64,000 bases of DNA from Atherix ibis (taxonomy: Eukaryota > Arthropoda > Insecta > Diptera > Athericidae). Below are positions 1 through 11,697 of this stretch, in pieces. Every line of letters starts with the position of its first letter. Position 1 is the stretch's first letter. Position numbers and translations under genes: made by a program. The notes beneath the pieces are model-generated. The model worked only from the letters and a program-made list of their open reading frames with translations. It was not told the DNA's origin and ran no database searches. The stretch is taken from assembly GCA_958298945.1 (NCBI GenBank), contig OY282609.1:61972220-62036219 (forward strand), in the 5' to 3' direction.

Positions 1-636
1 ACCCTGGACATCAAGAAAGCGTTTAACTCGGCCCGCTGGGATCGAATCTTGGAGGCCCTTGAGAACATGGGGGTGCCCTTATACCTACGGAGGATAGTCA
101 GATCATACTTCCGTGATCGACTACTGCAATACGAGACTGAGGATGGACCAGCAGAGTATGGGGTCACGGGAGGGGTACCTCAGGTATCTGTACTGAGGCC
201 ACTCTTGTGGACCGTCATGTACGACGGCCTACTGCATCTGCAATTACCGACGAACACAACACTCGTGGCTTTCGCGGACCTAGAGGAACTGGAAGCCGCA
301 TTCTCCACCACCATCCGGAGCATAAGACAGTGGATGACATCGGCAGACCTGTCTTTGGCGGAACATAAGACCGAGGCACTCCTTGTGAGTAGCCGGAAGA
401 AAATGGAGACCATCACCATAAGAGAAGGCGATCACGACATCCGGTCGCTACCCTACATCCGGTATCTAGGAGTGGTCTTGGATGCCAAACTCAACTACAG
501 AGAGCACATCTCCAGCGTCTGCAGGAAGGTATCAGCAGTACAGGCCGCACTTTCGCGGATAATGCCCAATATCGGAGGCCCCACACAACGTACGAAGAAT
601 AGGCCACGAGGCGTCATAACATCGGGACAGCAGTAG
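1..636 (+). pseudogene. R1-type reverse transcriptase fragment (pol ORF2)
   Basis: This would copy element RNA into DNA at a nicked target site. In order one sees LDIKKAFNSARWD (palm motif A with its first catalytic Asp), GGVPQVSVLRPLLW (motif B, normally QGSVLGP), VAFADLEELEAAF at the catalytic box, LAEHKTEALLVSSRK, and YLGVVLDAKLNYREHI. At the catalytic box the second Asp and the following hydrophobic strand are missing: FAD runs straight into LEELEAAF, an in-frame deletion of roughly ten codons. Two substitutions in motif B (G to V, G to R) also argue against activity. The frame is open from base 1, so the true start lies upstream of the window. The end (RTKNRPRGVITSGQQ, stop) is reached after a deletion junction; the C-terminal region continues for a short way in another frame (RRHNIGTAVASN). 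Family assignment is from motif memory. Confidence 0.85.
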
Positions 637-841
637 CATCAAATAAGAACGCCCCGGCGAAGTAGTATTTACAAAGAGTGCCGCCGGGGAACCATCGTTC
701 CGGGAGCAACATCAGAGGTGCAGGTTAGGTTTTAGCGAGGTAAAAATCCCGCATAACTCGCCTGGCAGGAAAAACTTCCAGGCGAGTACCTTTTGAAGGT
801 TTCCCCCTGTACCTCATTAATCTAAACCGAAAAAAAAAAAA
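637..841 (+). other. LINE 3' untranslated region with stem-loop and poly(A) tail
   Basis: After the stop there is a GC-rich non-coding tail. It contains a perfect 10-bp stem (756-765 with 778-787, arms ACTCGCCTGG/CCAGGCGAGT, 12-nt loop), preceded by a GGTTAGGTTTTAGCG stretch. It ends in twelve A residues at 830-841. A structured 3' end followed by poly(A) is typical of a non-LTR element primed on its own RNA. Confidence 0.75.
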
Positions 842-1084
842 TCACCGAATTCACCTGATTTGGCTCCCTGTGACTTCTTTCTGTTCAATCTAATTAAAAA
901 ACCATTACGCGGAACGCGTTTCAACAGCCGAGAGGAAGTAATGGAAAAATCGCAGGAAGCACTGATGGACATACTGAAAACCGAATATAAAAAATGTTTC
1001 GAGGATTGGATCAAGCGCTGGCATAAGTGTGTTAAAGTCGATGGGGATTACTTTGAAAGGGACCATATAGATTTAGATGAATAA
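842..1084 (+). pseudogene. mariner transposase, C-terminal remnant
   Basis: The frame opens directly after the LINE A-tail and reads SPNSPDLAPCDFFLF, the strand around the third catalytic Asp of DD34D mariner transposases (the Asp of PCD at 872-874). It continues through LIKKPLRGTRFNSREEV and WIKRWHKCVKVDGDYFERDHIDLDE to a stop at 1082-1084. The last part is the usual C-terminus of this transposase class. The first two catalytic Asp residues and the DNA-binding half are absent from the window; they may lie upstream of the LINE that seems to have inserted here. The remaining frame is free of stops. No 3' TIR could be identified downstream with confidence. Confidence 0.8.
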
Positions 1085-1230
1085 ACTTGTATTTTTAATT
1101 TTCTGAATAAATTTATCGTCACTCTTCTTAGCAGTGCTGGAAAGGGTTGACTGAAATCATCTTCAGCTCCTTGGTTACACTATTTTGGATATTATCCATA
1201 GTATTGAGATGGTATTTTCAAATGTTTTTT

Positions 1231-1545
1231 TTATATCTTAGGAAAATACAAAAGAAAAAATATAGTATTTTTGAAAAATTTTATCGACCCCAAAAGAAAA
1301 AAAAAATATTTTTCAAAAATCTCATCTATTATATACACATTGTTAGAAACAAATAAGTCACATGGACTGAGATTATGTGAATAAGGAGGTCGGGAAACCA
1401 AAAGCAAGCTCATTTCATCAGCTTCGATGTTAATCCACTGTTCGGCCTCACAAGAGCTTTCACTCGTTCCATATTGTCATTAGTTTTCGATATTGAAAAT
1501 CTCAACTGCTTTTCGGCCTTCCAAATATGCTTTATGTGATCGAAA
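1231..1545 (-). pseudogene. mariner transposase remnant, internally deleted
   Basis: On the minus strand, 1545 to about 1430 reads KTNDNMERVKALVRPNSGLTSK, which resembles the linker between the two helix-turn-helix motifs of mariner transposases. It is followed closely, with a shift of frame, by RPPYSHNLSPCDLFVSN, a degraded version of the PPYSPDLAPCDFFLF block around the third catalytic Asp. The first and second catalytic residues are missing, so the middle of the gene has been deleted. The copy is old and its limits are approximate. It lies opposite in strand to the mariner C-terminus at 842-1084 and is not its missing half. Confidence 0.55.
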
Positions 1546-1837
1546 AATATATACTCACGATAAGCAATTGTCCATATATAGGCTCATTACAAGCTTTTAT
1601 CAATCAAACTCACGGATTTACCAACTATATTAGAAAACAAAGAGAATTATCCTAGTATATATTTTAGACATAATTAAATTCTTTGACCAATTCTAAACAC
1701 TTAAGAAAATCCTCTATTCATACTTAAATCATTCTTTTCAAACTGAAATTAACCGGTGTTCCACAAGAAGACCCTATTCTTTATATCAATCATATCAGAT
1801 ATTCCGATTTGTCCTAATGCATTCTTTGTAATATATA

Positions 1838-1865
1838 CGAAAGTCATTCAACAAGTACTTAGCCT
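1838..1865 (+). repeat. mariner left terminal inverted repeat
   Basis: This is the 28-bp end beginning CGAAAGTCATTCAACAAGTA. It pairs with 3065-3092 and is preceded by TA. Confidence 0.9.
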
Positions 1866-1901
1866 ACAAAAGAAAAACGAAAATTTTGGAAAGGTGGCAA
1901 T

Positions 1902-2951
1902 TTATTTTTCCACATAATCTCCTTCAAGCTCGATACACTTGGCCCAGCGATGCTCTAACTTTTTTAACCCGTCCAAAAAATACATTTTCTCGAGGGAAGC
2001 AAAATAGGCCTCCGTGGCGACGATGACCTCCTCATTCGACCCAAATCTATTCCCAGCGAGTGATTTTTTCAGGTTTGGAAACAAAAAGTAGTCACAGGGG
2101 GCCAAATCTGGAGAGTGCGGTGGATGGGGCAGCAATTCGTAGCGCAATTCGACCAATTTGGCCATGGCGACGGCGGAGGTGTGAGCCGGCGCGTTGTCGT
2201 GGTGGAACAGCACTTTTTTCTTCGCAAATCGGGGCCGCTTTTTCTTCAATTCGACGTCAAATCGGCCCAATAAGTCAGCATAGTAGCGCCCCGTGATTGT
2301 TTTACCCTTCTCGAAGTAATCGATGTGGATCACACCTTGTGAATCCCAGAAAACGGTGGCCATCACCTTTCCGGCCGATCGAACAGTCTTTGCCTTCTTC
2401 GGAGCACGTTCGCCGGGTGAAGTCCACTGTTTCGACTGTGCCTTGGTCTCTGGTGTGTACCAGTGAATCCATGTTTCGTCGACGGTCACGAAACGACGCA
2501 AGAACTCTGCTGGATTGCGCTGAAACAGCGCCAAACACGTCGCCGATGTGGTCTAACGGTTGCGCTTGTTTTCCGGTGTGAGCAAACGCGGCACCCATCG
2601 CGCCGACAGCTTTCTCATGCCCAGTTCTTCGTGTAGAATATGATGCACCATTCCTACTGCGATGCCCACAGTCTCAGCTATCTCGTGAACCTTATATCGA
2701 CGGTCTGCCAACACGAGATCGTGGACTTTTTTAACGTTTTCCTCCGTAGCAGCCGTTTTCGGGGCACCTGGGTGTGGCTCATCAAAAACCGACGTGCGGC
2801 CACGAACAAACTCGTTGAACCAATTCTTGACGGTCGCCATCGAAGGAGAAGAGTCACCATACACAGCATCCAAGCGATCTTTGATTTCGCTGCGCGTTTT
2901 CCCTTCCAAAAACAAGAATCTAATCACCGAACGATATTGTTCTTTTTCCAT
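1902..2951 (-). pseudogene. mariner transposase (irritans-type), one premature stop
   Basis: This enzyme cuts and pastes the element at TA sites. From the ATG at 2951 the protein starts MEKEQYRSVIRFLFLEGK and has two helix-turn-helix regions, the WVPRLL linker motif (a form of WVPHEL), then VDETW (first Asp), LFHHDNAPAHTS (second Asp) and HSPDLAPCDYFLF (third Asp). Thirty-four residues separate the second and third, giving DD34D. The C-terminus is ELEGDYVEK. Total span is about 350 codons, the usual size. The only visible lesion is a TAG at 2553-2555 between ENKRNR and TTSATCLALF; both halves are in the same frame. Sequence similarity to the Himar1-like irritans group (for example GKVMATVFWD and FEKGKTI) is judged from memory. 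An upstream in-frame TTG would add twelve residues, but the ATG fits the family. Confidence 0.92.
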
Positions 2952-3064
2952 TTTTGTGCAACCGACCGACACGCTCGCTTTCAAAGGCTCTCAAAACAAA
3001 ACTAATGAAGGGAATCGACTGAAACTTTGAATTTCTTTTGTGACAGCAGTTCCATCGGGCGGTG

Positions 3065-3092
3065 AGGCTAAGTACTTGTTGAATGACCCTCG
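3065..3092 (-). repeat. mariner right terminal inverted repeat
   Basis: Read on the minus strand it begins CGAGGGTCATTCAACAAGTA, and it is followed on the plus strand by TA at 3093-3094. This is the transposase-binding end nearest the start of the gene. Confidence 0.9.
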
Positions 3093-3094
3093 TA

Positions 3095-6000
3095 TGGATG
3101 TAAAAATGATGCCAGTCTCATTAATTTCTCAACACCTTGTACAGTATGTAATTATTAACAAGGTTATCGTATTAATAATATTTTTTTTTTGAATAAATAA
3201 CTAGTATAAAGTCTTTTTATTATATGTGCACATTATATAAATTTAAGCTTGTAAACTTTCACTATATTAAATTTGCTTAAATTATCGAAAATGTTGTGCA
3301 ATGTTAAGTAGTTGTGAATTATTGAAGAAGAAAATTTTCACTATTTTAGAGAATTAAAAATTATCTAGGTATGAGTATATGACGAGAAATAAGATATTGT
3401 ATTTTTTTCTTGGTTTACTGATAAAAATGAAACTGATAATAAATTATAAAAGTGTCCACATTGCACAGAAATATTTTTCAATACTTTCATAGAACGCACA
3501 TAGTTGTAAATTTTTCATTTCTCACAAAAGCCTAACGTAACATAAGGAAAAAATAATGAAAACATTCAAGAAATAGGAAATTTAGAAAGGGAAATGTCTT
3601 AAAACTAGCTTAATTCTACCTATATTTGTGAACAGCTGAATGTTTACTATTGAATATTTTGTTGAACCCCTTTCGAATGGAAGAAAATTGTTTCCTATTT
3701 CAGAAATTATTTTCCATAAAAATTTTATCTTTTTTACGTGTGTTCTTTTTTGTCAATTTTTCTTTTTCATTTGAATGAATCGAACCCAAACTCGAACAAC
3801 TTAGAGAGAAGTTGTAGCCAAAAACTTTTAATTAACTTTACAAACTTTTCCCACTTTGATTTATTTTTATCTTATACCTTGCAAAAGTATGCACTAATGA
3901 ATCTTAATAAATTTTCGAAAGACATTTTAGATGGCAAACACTGAAAAAGTAATACTTACTGTCTTAGCTCTACACCATACTCCAACAGTATACTCCACCT
4001 ACCTAGGTATAGTTACGTTTGTTCGTATACTTTTTTCAAAGTTCCCAGTTATTGTGGTGGCCAATATTCCTACTTCTAAAAGAGTTTTTATTTAATTTTT
4101 GTGCTTCTTTTCTGGTTGAATATTTTTACAATTTCAATCTCTTTTCATTTCAACACCATTCATGATGGAAGTTTTCCAAGTCATTATAATTGAATGAAAG
4201 TTCTTATTTCATTTCTTTTTAAAGCATTTCAAATTGAATTATTCTTGTTACCTTTCAATGAGGAATATATTGGAATAAGAATGAAATTGTGGTAATTTTA
4301 ATTTATTGAACAATTGCAAAAAAAAATTCAAAATCAGTAAATTCAACACAATAAACTATTTGAATTCAGGTTAATTTTAATAGATCATAGTTACTTCATA
4401 TTGGAATTCATGATACAATTTTCAAAATTAGAATAAAAAGAAAACACAAGGTTTCAAATGTTTGTAGTCGATAGTAAAATACATTTTCTATGCAAAAGAT
4501 TATAAAGAAAGTAATCAAATCATGTATAAGTTATGATAGCTCAGCTACAAATATTTTATGAAACAGAAAAATACTTTTTCTTATAAAAAACTGTAACCTT
4601 TCTAAAAAATTAGCTGCAGTTTCTACAGTTATTTTTAGTTAGCAAAGTAGGTCTGCATAAGAAACAAATATGCCAATATATATCTATATGCAAGTAAAAG
4701 AAAAAGATTAATAAGAAATATTCAAGTTGTATTAAACCTTAAATATAGTTTTTTAACTCGCGAGGGTTAAAATAAGAATGAAGCCTATGAACAAAATAGG
4801 CAATTGTGTATTCAGGATACAATGAAATGCAAGCCAAAGTAAGTCTTCCTCTTGGAACTATAAATTCTTGAATAGGTACTTCAATTGACTGAGCAAGAGA
4901 ACACTGTTCGTAACTTAGACAAAGAAGCACGGAGTGGTGGAGGAAAATCCAAATACTGCATGCACTATAAAGTTATCTTTAAACACATAAACAATTTCAC
5001 GAAACCATACACAACCAGAGCAGACATAACTAAAAAACAACAGACCGAAAAGTTTACAAACATCAAAGCATACGATGTAAATGAAGGTGGCCGGCCAAGC
5101 AGCAAGGGCTTTTGTCTACTGGTGCCAAGTATTTTGCTATTAATTAAGCTGTAAATTAAGTATCCTGTATGAGCTTCGAAATGGACACTCCTTTACTTGT
5201 ACTGTACTATCGAACTATGCATCCAGCCGTAGTGTCAGTCAGTGTTTAATATGTGCAACTGCATTTTCTGAGCACACACGTTCCAACAAAGAATATAAAA
5301 TCCGATTTAACGTAAACACTTGAAGGATACATCAAATATGGGCATCATGTTATTTTAGAGAAACTTCCTATGTATGCTGCATGCATGTGGCTTGAAAATA
5401 CAAGAATTCGATTTTGTAACATGGCAGTTCAGTTTATTTTAGATAATGACTACAAGTGCCATGCACCGAAATGCATTTAAATTACAATACAAAAAATTTG
5501 ATAGAGTAGTTAAAGATGGAACGTCACATACACGTACGTGTACAGAAAGCAGAATAAAATGAAATATTATTACAGATGATATATAAGCAATTAATAAATT
5601 TAATCATAGTGAACACAGCACTTATGGTGAAAATCTATTGCTTATGTATTGTATAAATGTTTATTACTGAATAGTCCCATTGGTCAAGATTTAAAATAGT
5701 CGAGGCTAATGATTAAACAAATAGTAAATTCTAATTGAGGACGGTGCTATACACCAATACAAGTTTAAATAATACGAAAATATGTGTATGTTCCTCATTC
5801 TTGAAAATAAGTTCCTACCGAAGGAGGAGAAATGAAAGATGAGAAAAATATAAAGGATGAGGTTATTCAAATTTTAATTCAAAATCAAATATGCCTCGGG
5901 TGAAGAACAGATCACCGCAGTTGTGCGTGTGCGAAGATTGTGGCATAAAGTAACCAAAACCTTCGTCAATTTGTTTGCTTTGAAAATATTTGGCCTTGCA

Positions 6001-7311
6001 AATATTTACGAAAATAATATTAACGTCAGTATAAATTTCCTCCATACTACTACAAGTATAATTCAATCTAATACATTCTGAAGCAAAATGGTAGTGATCC
6101 ACTTTCCCCCCACCATCCTGAAACAGTTACCAAAACAATGTTTTCAATGTTTTCTTACAGCGATGACTATCAAGACCATATGAAAACATAGACAATAAGG
6201 TCCAATTCATGCCGGAGCACTTTCTATACAATACAGCAGAGTTGAACGTTGCAGAGCAATACAACTATATAGCACGTACTCGTAGACGACAATGTTGATA
6301 ATGCCTACCAGAGTACGAAACAATGGAGCCTTAACAGTCCCAAAGCCTCCAAGACTACTTCCGATACTTCTCGACTTTACCGAATATTTGCTGGTATGGC
6401 TGTTGCTGCGTTCAGTTCATGTCATCCTTAAAATGAAGATGTACGCATATCCCATTGGCAAACAATGGTAATGCTCGGAAGATGGGTCCAGATTTGATAA
6501 AGATGACATTTTATGGTACATTTTGGATTTTCTTTTTGCTCTCGAGCTTTTGTTATCCTTTGTGTTGGCTGTGGGCCGTTAGCTCTTCGTTTCCTAGAAT
6601 CTGAACTTTATGAGTCTGGGTGTTTTCTTATGTTCAAGTATCTTATATGGAGCACACTCTGCACCCAATACTGGCGGGCATTTCCGGCGACATAATTTTA
6701 TATTTTTGTTCTTTATGAAATTCATTTATTTTTCCTAGCAAATTCCATCTCGGTAGCTTTATATAATACCGGTCAACGTAGGTCATCAATCCAGAGTGAA
6801 ATATTAGTTTTCATATACTGTTTGGTATTCTTTTAACCTTTTTTCAATTTTTTTTTTTTTCAATTTCCCCATTTTTAATAACATAAATATTATCACATGT
6901 CCATCATGTATGATATATGAGTTTTTGGTTAAAATGATATTTACAAATGTCCTAGCTAATATTGAATTTTCTTATTTAATTCATAATTAAAATTTAGACA
7001 TTTTATACAAACATATTTGTATACATTATATTATGGATGACATGGATAGTGGAGTCTTTTTTTGTGAAAACTTTATTCATATGTGTATATTTAATTATAT
7101 TTTAATATTAAAAATTATAAGTGAATATGCAAATATGCTCATATGGTACTTAAACAGAATATAATTTCGCTTTTATTGGAAATCTTATAAGCTATTGAAA
7201 ATTAATAAATATTATTTTTATTACCATTTCTATCTATTTATTATCAAAAAGAAGACTTACTTTTAAAACTAACACTATTGTTAATGTAATTGTTTAATAC
7301 TAATTGCCTTG
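3095..7311. other. AT-rich region without recognised gene; GC-richer patches near 4.9-5.2 and 6.1-6.7 kb
   Basis: Most of this is AT-rich DNA without convincing coding sequence. Two patches are less AT-rich. An 89-codon open frame at 4885-5154 (plus) has no motif, signal peptide or familiar fold and no good reason to be a gene. Around 6120-6700 there is mixed-composition sequence with a 60-codon frame (6513-6695), again without recognisable motifs. These patches could be old repeats or conserved non-coding DNA. I see no TIR, long repeat or transposase motif in either. Confidence 0.6.
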
Positions 7312-7313
7312 TA

Positions 7314-8610
7314 CGGAGGTCGTTCAATAAGTCCTTAGAAAGTCCGAGAAATTGCGCTCTTAGTGTCGGCGCTCTTAGTTTTTTTTTTGTAAGTGGCATT
7401 ATCGACAGGAAAGTTGTCAAAATTTCAGCTCGATACATAGCGTAGGTTAATTTCTATCGTCGATTGAAGTTAACGACATTTATTTGTGCATAACAATGGA
7501 AAAAAGCGAGTTTAGGGCTGTCATCAAACATCTCCATTTGAAAGGCTTAAGCCCGAAAGAAATCAAAGCCGAGTTGGATGCAGTTCATGGTACATCTGCA
7601 CATGTGTTTGCGACGGTTTACAATTGGGTGAATGAATTTAAACGTGGCCGTTCATCCACAAAAGATGAACATCGTTAAGGACGCCCAGTTGAGGTGTCTA
7701 CTCCTGAAATCATTGACAAAATCAACGATCTGATTTTGAACGATCGGCGAATTAAAGTGCGCGAGTTAGTTGAGGCCACGGGCACATCACAAGGTACAGT
7801 CGCTTCAATTTTGCATGAAAAATTGTCTGTGAAAAAAATTTCGGCAAGATGGGTGCCGCGTTTGCTCTTAGAGGAGAATAAGCGCAATCGTGTAGTGGAC
7901 TCTGAGGCTTTGTTGGCACTCTTTCATCGCAATCCTGCCGAATTCCTTCGTCGATATATCACTGTGGACGAAACCTGGATACACTACTACACTCCAGAAA
8001 CGAAGAGACAGTCATCACAGTAGATTTTCAAGGGTGAACGGGCTCCGAAGAAGGCAAAAACTGTGCCATTGGCCGGCAAGGTAATGGCCACGGTCTTTTG
8101 GGATTCGCAGGGCATCATTTTTATCGACTACTTGGAAAAAGGAAAAACAATAACAGGAGCGTATTACGCGTCGTTATTGCAGCGGTTGAGCGAGGAAATC
8201 AAAGAGAAACGCTCCCATATGGAGAAGAAAAAAATCCTCTTGCATCAGGACAATGCGCGTGTGCACACCTACGCTGTTTCCATGGCCAAAATTGTGGAAT
8301 TGAGAATGGAAATGTTGCAGCATCCCGTTTATTCACCAGATTTGGCCCCGAGTGACTATTTTCTTTTCCCCAATCTGAAGAAATGGCTTGGCGGACGACG
8401 GTTCATTTCCAACGAGGACGTCATTGCTCAAACGGATGAGTATTTTGCAGAACTTTCGAAATCCTATTTTTTGGACGGGATACAAATTTTGGAAAAACGG
8501 TTGGAAAGTGCATAGAGCTAAAAGGAGAATTATTTACAGCTAAAAGGAGAAATATTTTTAAAAAACAGTTTTTTTCCATCTTTTTCTAAGGACTTATTAA
8601 ACGATCATCG
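7314..8610 (+). mobile_element. irritans-type mariner, copy 1 of a two-copy family
   Basis: The element is 1297 bp between TA dinucleotides at 7312-7313 and 8611-8612. The left end reads CGGAGGTCGTTCAATAAGTC and the right end, inverted, CGATGATCGTTTAATAAGTC. The interior matches the element at 11700-13243 closely along its whole length apart from a block inserted in that copy. A 5' untranslated segment of about 180 bp precedes the transposase start. Confidence 0.92.
7496..8515 (+). pseudogene. mariner transposase (irritans-type), two stops and a frameshift
   Basis: The start is the ATG at 7496 (MEKSEFRAVIKHLHLKGLSP). Helix-turn-helix regions are followed by ARWVPRLLLEENKRN, VDETWIHYYTPETKRQSS, LHQDNARVHTYAVSM and YSPDLAPSDYFLF, giving the three catalytic Asp residues with DD34D spacing. 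Lesions: TAA at 7676-7678 (the other copy has TCA), TAG at 8021-8023 (the other copy has TGG), and a small deletion near 8500 that shifts the C-terminus and ends it early at 8515, where the other copy continues to DDVEK. All three open pieces before that shift share one frame, so this copy died by point mutations rather than rearrangement. Confidence 0.93.
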
Positions 8611-8612
8611 TA

Positions 8613-11600
8613 TATAGAGTCCCATTCATTTCAAGTCAAAAAAAATTTAGTCACCAGGGAGAAAATATAAAAAATATTTAATCATTTGATAATAGGTTAT
8701 TATTTTATTGCTTCTAATTTTTTTCAAAATCTTCTTTTAAACATTTTATGTCTATTTTGTCAGAAAACAGTAATAATAAATCTTGACATTATAAAATGCA
8801 AAAATTAGTATATCGTAGACATTTTTGACTACCTTTTTTATTCCATCTTAATTGTCGTTGAATTCCATTTTTACGACATTCAAATTACTCTTCAAATATC
8901 CTGTTTTCGTTAGTATAAAATAAAAAAAACACACACCGGCGAGAGTAAAAAAAAATGAATCAATCGAATAAATGACTTTATAAATATATAAGAAGACGAA
9001 AAGATTGAAAATCCAGTAGATATGGTATCCTACTCATAATATCTACCACTTGGGAGAATCTCTAAAATTCCTTTGTGGTTAAAGTTCAGCAGCAGTTTCA
9101 GGTTAAACCGAATCAGTAAAGTTAAACGCGAATTATTTCACTTCCGTTTTATTGTTGGTATTATTGTCGTTGCGGTTATTTTGTAACAAAATATTTTTGT
9201 ATACAGAGATTCTTCACACAAATAGATAGCATACGGTAGAAAGGTCATAGTACTCGTATACAATGTGTAAGTTAAAAAATAGAAAGTTCTGACTGCGCTA
9301 CACTTCAATTTAAAGTACATTCAGCACTTTTTTAAAGCAATTTTCGAATGTCTTATCAACAGAATACTTTCCTTATTTTTCGTCTACGAATATATTATTA
9401 TTTTTATTATTGTTTTGTTATTTTGTAATTTTTCTTTTCTTCTGCCTTCTTTTGTAATTGGTTTCTTTTATTTTATTTCTATTATATTATATAATAATTT
9501 GCCTTACTTCATACCATTTTCAAGAACTCAATAACGTCTTTTCCATTTTCAACTTCCATTCAAGTTCCACGAAGTTAATTTGAAGTAAAATACAAATGAG
9601 GCAGCAGTATAGTCATCTGATGTGGCTTGTGGCTTTTATACATCGTTAAGGATTTTATTTTTGTGTAAATTTACATCTTGTCTTTTGATATCAGGATGGT
9701 ATTTTCTTATATTCCTTAGAGAACCTAGACAATACATTCTTTGACAATTTTATTGTTTTCCATTTAAAACATTTTATTTTACTGTCATTGGTTTTATTTT
9801 CAGTTTAATTTCTTTCCAAAGTTGTTATTGCATTTTTTTTTTTTTGTAAAATAAAATGAAAAAATTACAAACATAAAATAGTCTTTTAAATATTGTACTT
9901 TTTTTTTTCATTTGTAATATTGAAAGTGAAATACGTGTAATTGCAATGAATTATGTTGTAGAAAATTTATTTGAAGGTTTGAAATCAAAATGTTTTTGCA
10001 TAATTTACTAGTTTATTAATTGATAAAGTATTAATTTATATATTTTTGAAAAAAAATATTTAATAAAGAAAAACTATAAAATTATAATTTCCGATATATA
10101 AAAAAATATGAAAAGTATTACGTGAATGTTTTCGATGATTATACAAAGAACTGATCATGAAATATATTATTTATAAATTTTTTTAAGAAATCAGTAAAAA
10201 TTCTCAAATAGTAGTAAGACTGCGTTTCTATGAATATTTTAATATTGAATTTTTACAAATACCTCGTTTTATCACACAGGAATTTTCAAGAAAATTTTAT
10301 AAAAGAGTACAAAATATTTACAAAAAATGAACTATTTCACTTTATTTTAAAAAATTTTTGATCAATAAAAAAAGCCTGAGATAATTTCAAAAATATTTGA
10401 AATATTGATTAAATTAAAACGATTTTTGTAAAAATTTATATATATAAAAACACGCCAAAATTTAAAAATAATATTGTAGTATTGAATATTTTAAGAAATT
10501 TTAATATTAAGAGTATCTAGAAAAGAACTTGGAAAATTTGTTCAATGAGACAGCCTTGGTGAAAATTTGTGCATCTGATTTGGTGAAAATTGGTATATTA
10601 CCTTCTCTATACTTGGAACATACTATTATATTTAAATGTAACTTATTTTTATTAAATGTTATTTATAAGAATTCAATATAGGAAAAGAAAAATATAATAA
10701 ATAATAAGTCATCTACAGATCCATTTATGAATGTTGAAGTCTTATACGACTTCCCCAATATTTTTCGAATAAATTTTTCTATTTATTAGAAGTTGAAACG
10801 GAAAAATCAATTTACCTATAAGAAATAAGCACAACCGCATTGACCTAGAATTTTTATTCTAGAATTTGCTTTAATTTTCTCTCATCCTTTTTCGACTACT
10901 TCAACTTTAATGCTTGGTATTTCCTGCTTTTTCAAATTGTTTGCTGATCGAAACATAGCATCGACTATATACTTGTAAAATTGAAAAAGAATATAAGTAC
11001 AAACATACTGTGTGGACAGGAGAAATTGTACATCAAATAAAATAAAGCAACAAAAACCCTTTCAAATACAAGAAATAAAAATGTTTGTGATTGCTCTCGA
11101 TATTCCTGATGCTATTTACTACAACTAGTCTTACATTCATAGATGTTCAATTGATCTCTTATCATGAGGTAACATGTTCGATTGTAGTTGAATAAATTTT
11201 TATTGAAAAATATTTCTACAGATATTTTTATTAAATATTATTATATTTACAATATCTTTCAATTTTCCAATATGAACTAATTTAATCTAGTTTTACATGT
11301 ATCAAGATAGAAATTTTCACATTTTGTAAATTTTTATCCATACAAAAACGTTCAATATATGAAAACTAATAAAAATAGTTATTATTCTAAAGTTTAAAAG
11401 ATTGAATTCTTTGGAATTAAATGAAAAAATTTGTGAAACAAATTTGTTTATCCATTTTTAAAATTGATTCAAAATCACATAAACTTCAAGAGAAATTTTG
11501 TTCAAAGAATTGACTATTATCCAATAAAAAACATTTACAATAAGCAATCATAAAATAAAACATATGTGTGGGAGGGAAGTGCAAAACATCATACGACTGA

Positions 11601-11697
11601 TTCTAAACATGAACATATATACCAGCGACTTAAAAAAAATGATATAAATTTACATTTAATGTGAGCAAAAAGAAGAAGTTCTGGTTGAATTTATATA
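8613..11697. other. AT-rich region, no gene recognised
   Basis: This stretch of about 3.1 kb between the two related mariners is dominated by A/T runs and short palindromic AT sequence. No frame above about 60 codons carries a recognisable motif. I see no RNA gene, TIR or long repeat. Confidence 0.6.

Larger units (their letters stand above)
1..841 (+). mobile_element. R1-clade non-LTR retrotransposon, 5'-truncated by the window edge and internally deleted
   Basis: The segment carries an open frame from base 1 with reverse transcriptase motifs, then a 3' untranslated region and a 12-A tail at 830-841. It is far more GC-rich than the surrounding DNA, as R1-clade elements often are. The reading frame ends soon after the thumb-region motif ALSRIMPNIGGP, where a full element would continue for a further C-terminal region, so sequence between the thumb and the 3' untranslated region has been lost. 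The A-tail sits directly against mariner transposase coding sequence, which suggests that the LINE inserted into that mariner. The 5' boundary lies outside the window. Confidence 0.85.
1838..3092 (-). mobile_element. irritans-type mariner, complete with both TIRs
   Basis: The element is 1255 bp, normal for mariner. Its ends are 28-bp terminal inverted repeats (1838-1865 and 3065-3092) that begin CGARRGTCATTCAACAAGTA and differ at three positions. Both ends are flanked by the TA dinucleotide expected from target duplication (1836-1837 and 3093-3094). It contains one transposase gene on the minus strand. Its ends resemble those of the family at 7314 and 11700 (CGAGGGTCGTTCAATAAGTC), but the proteins differ clearly, so it is a separate family of the same broad group. 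Confidence 0.93.

Noticed and set aside
2060..3030. Plus-strand open frames of 78-121 codons across the first irritans-type mariner
   Set aside because: They lie opposite the transposase gene and owe their length to its codon use; they show no motif of their own.
4885..5154. 89-codon plus-strand open frame
   Set aside because: No recognisable domain, splice signals or neighbours support it; length alone is not enough in 64 kb.
8098..8355. 85-codon alternative frame, also present at 12732-12989
   Set aside because: It is preserved in both mariner copies only because it overlaps the transposase in another frame.
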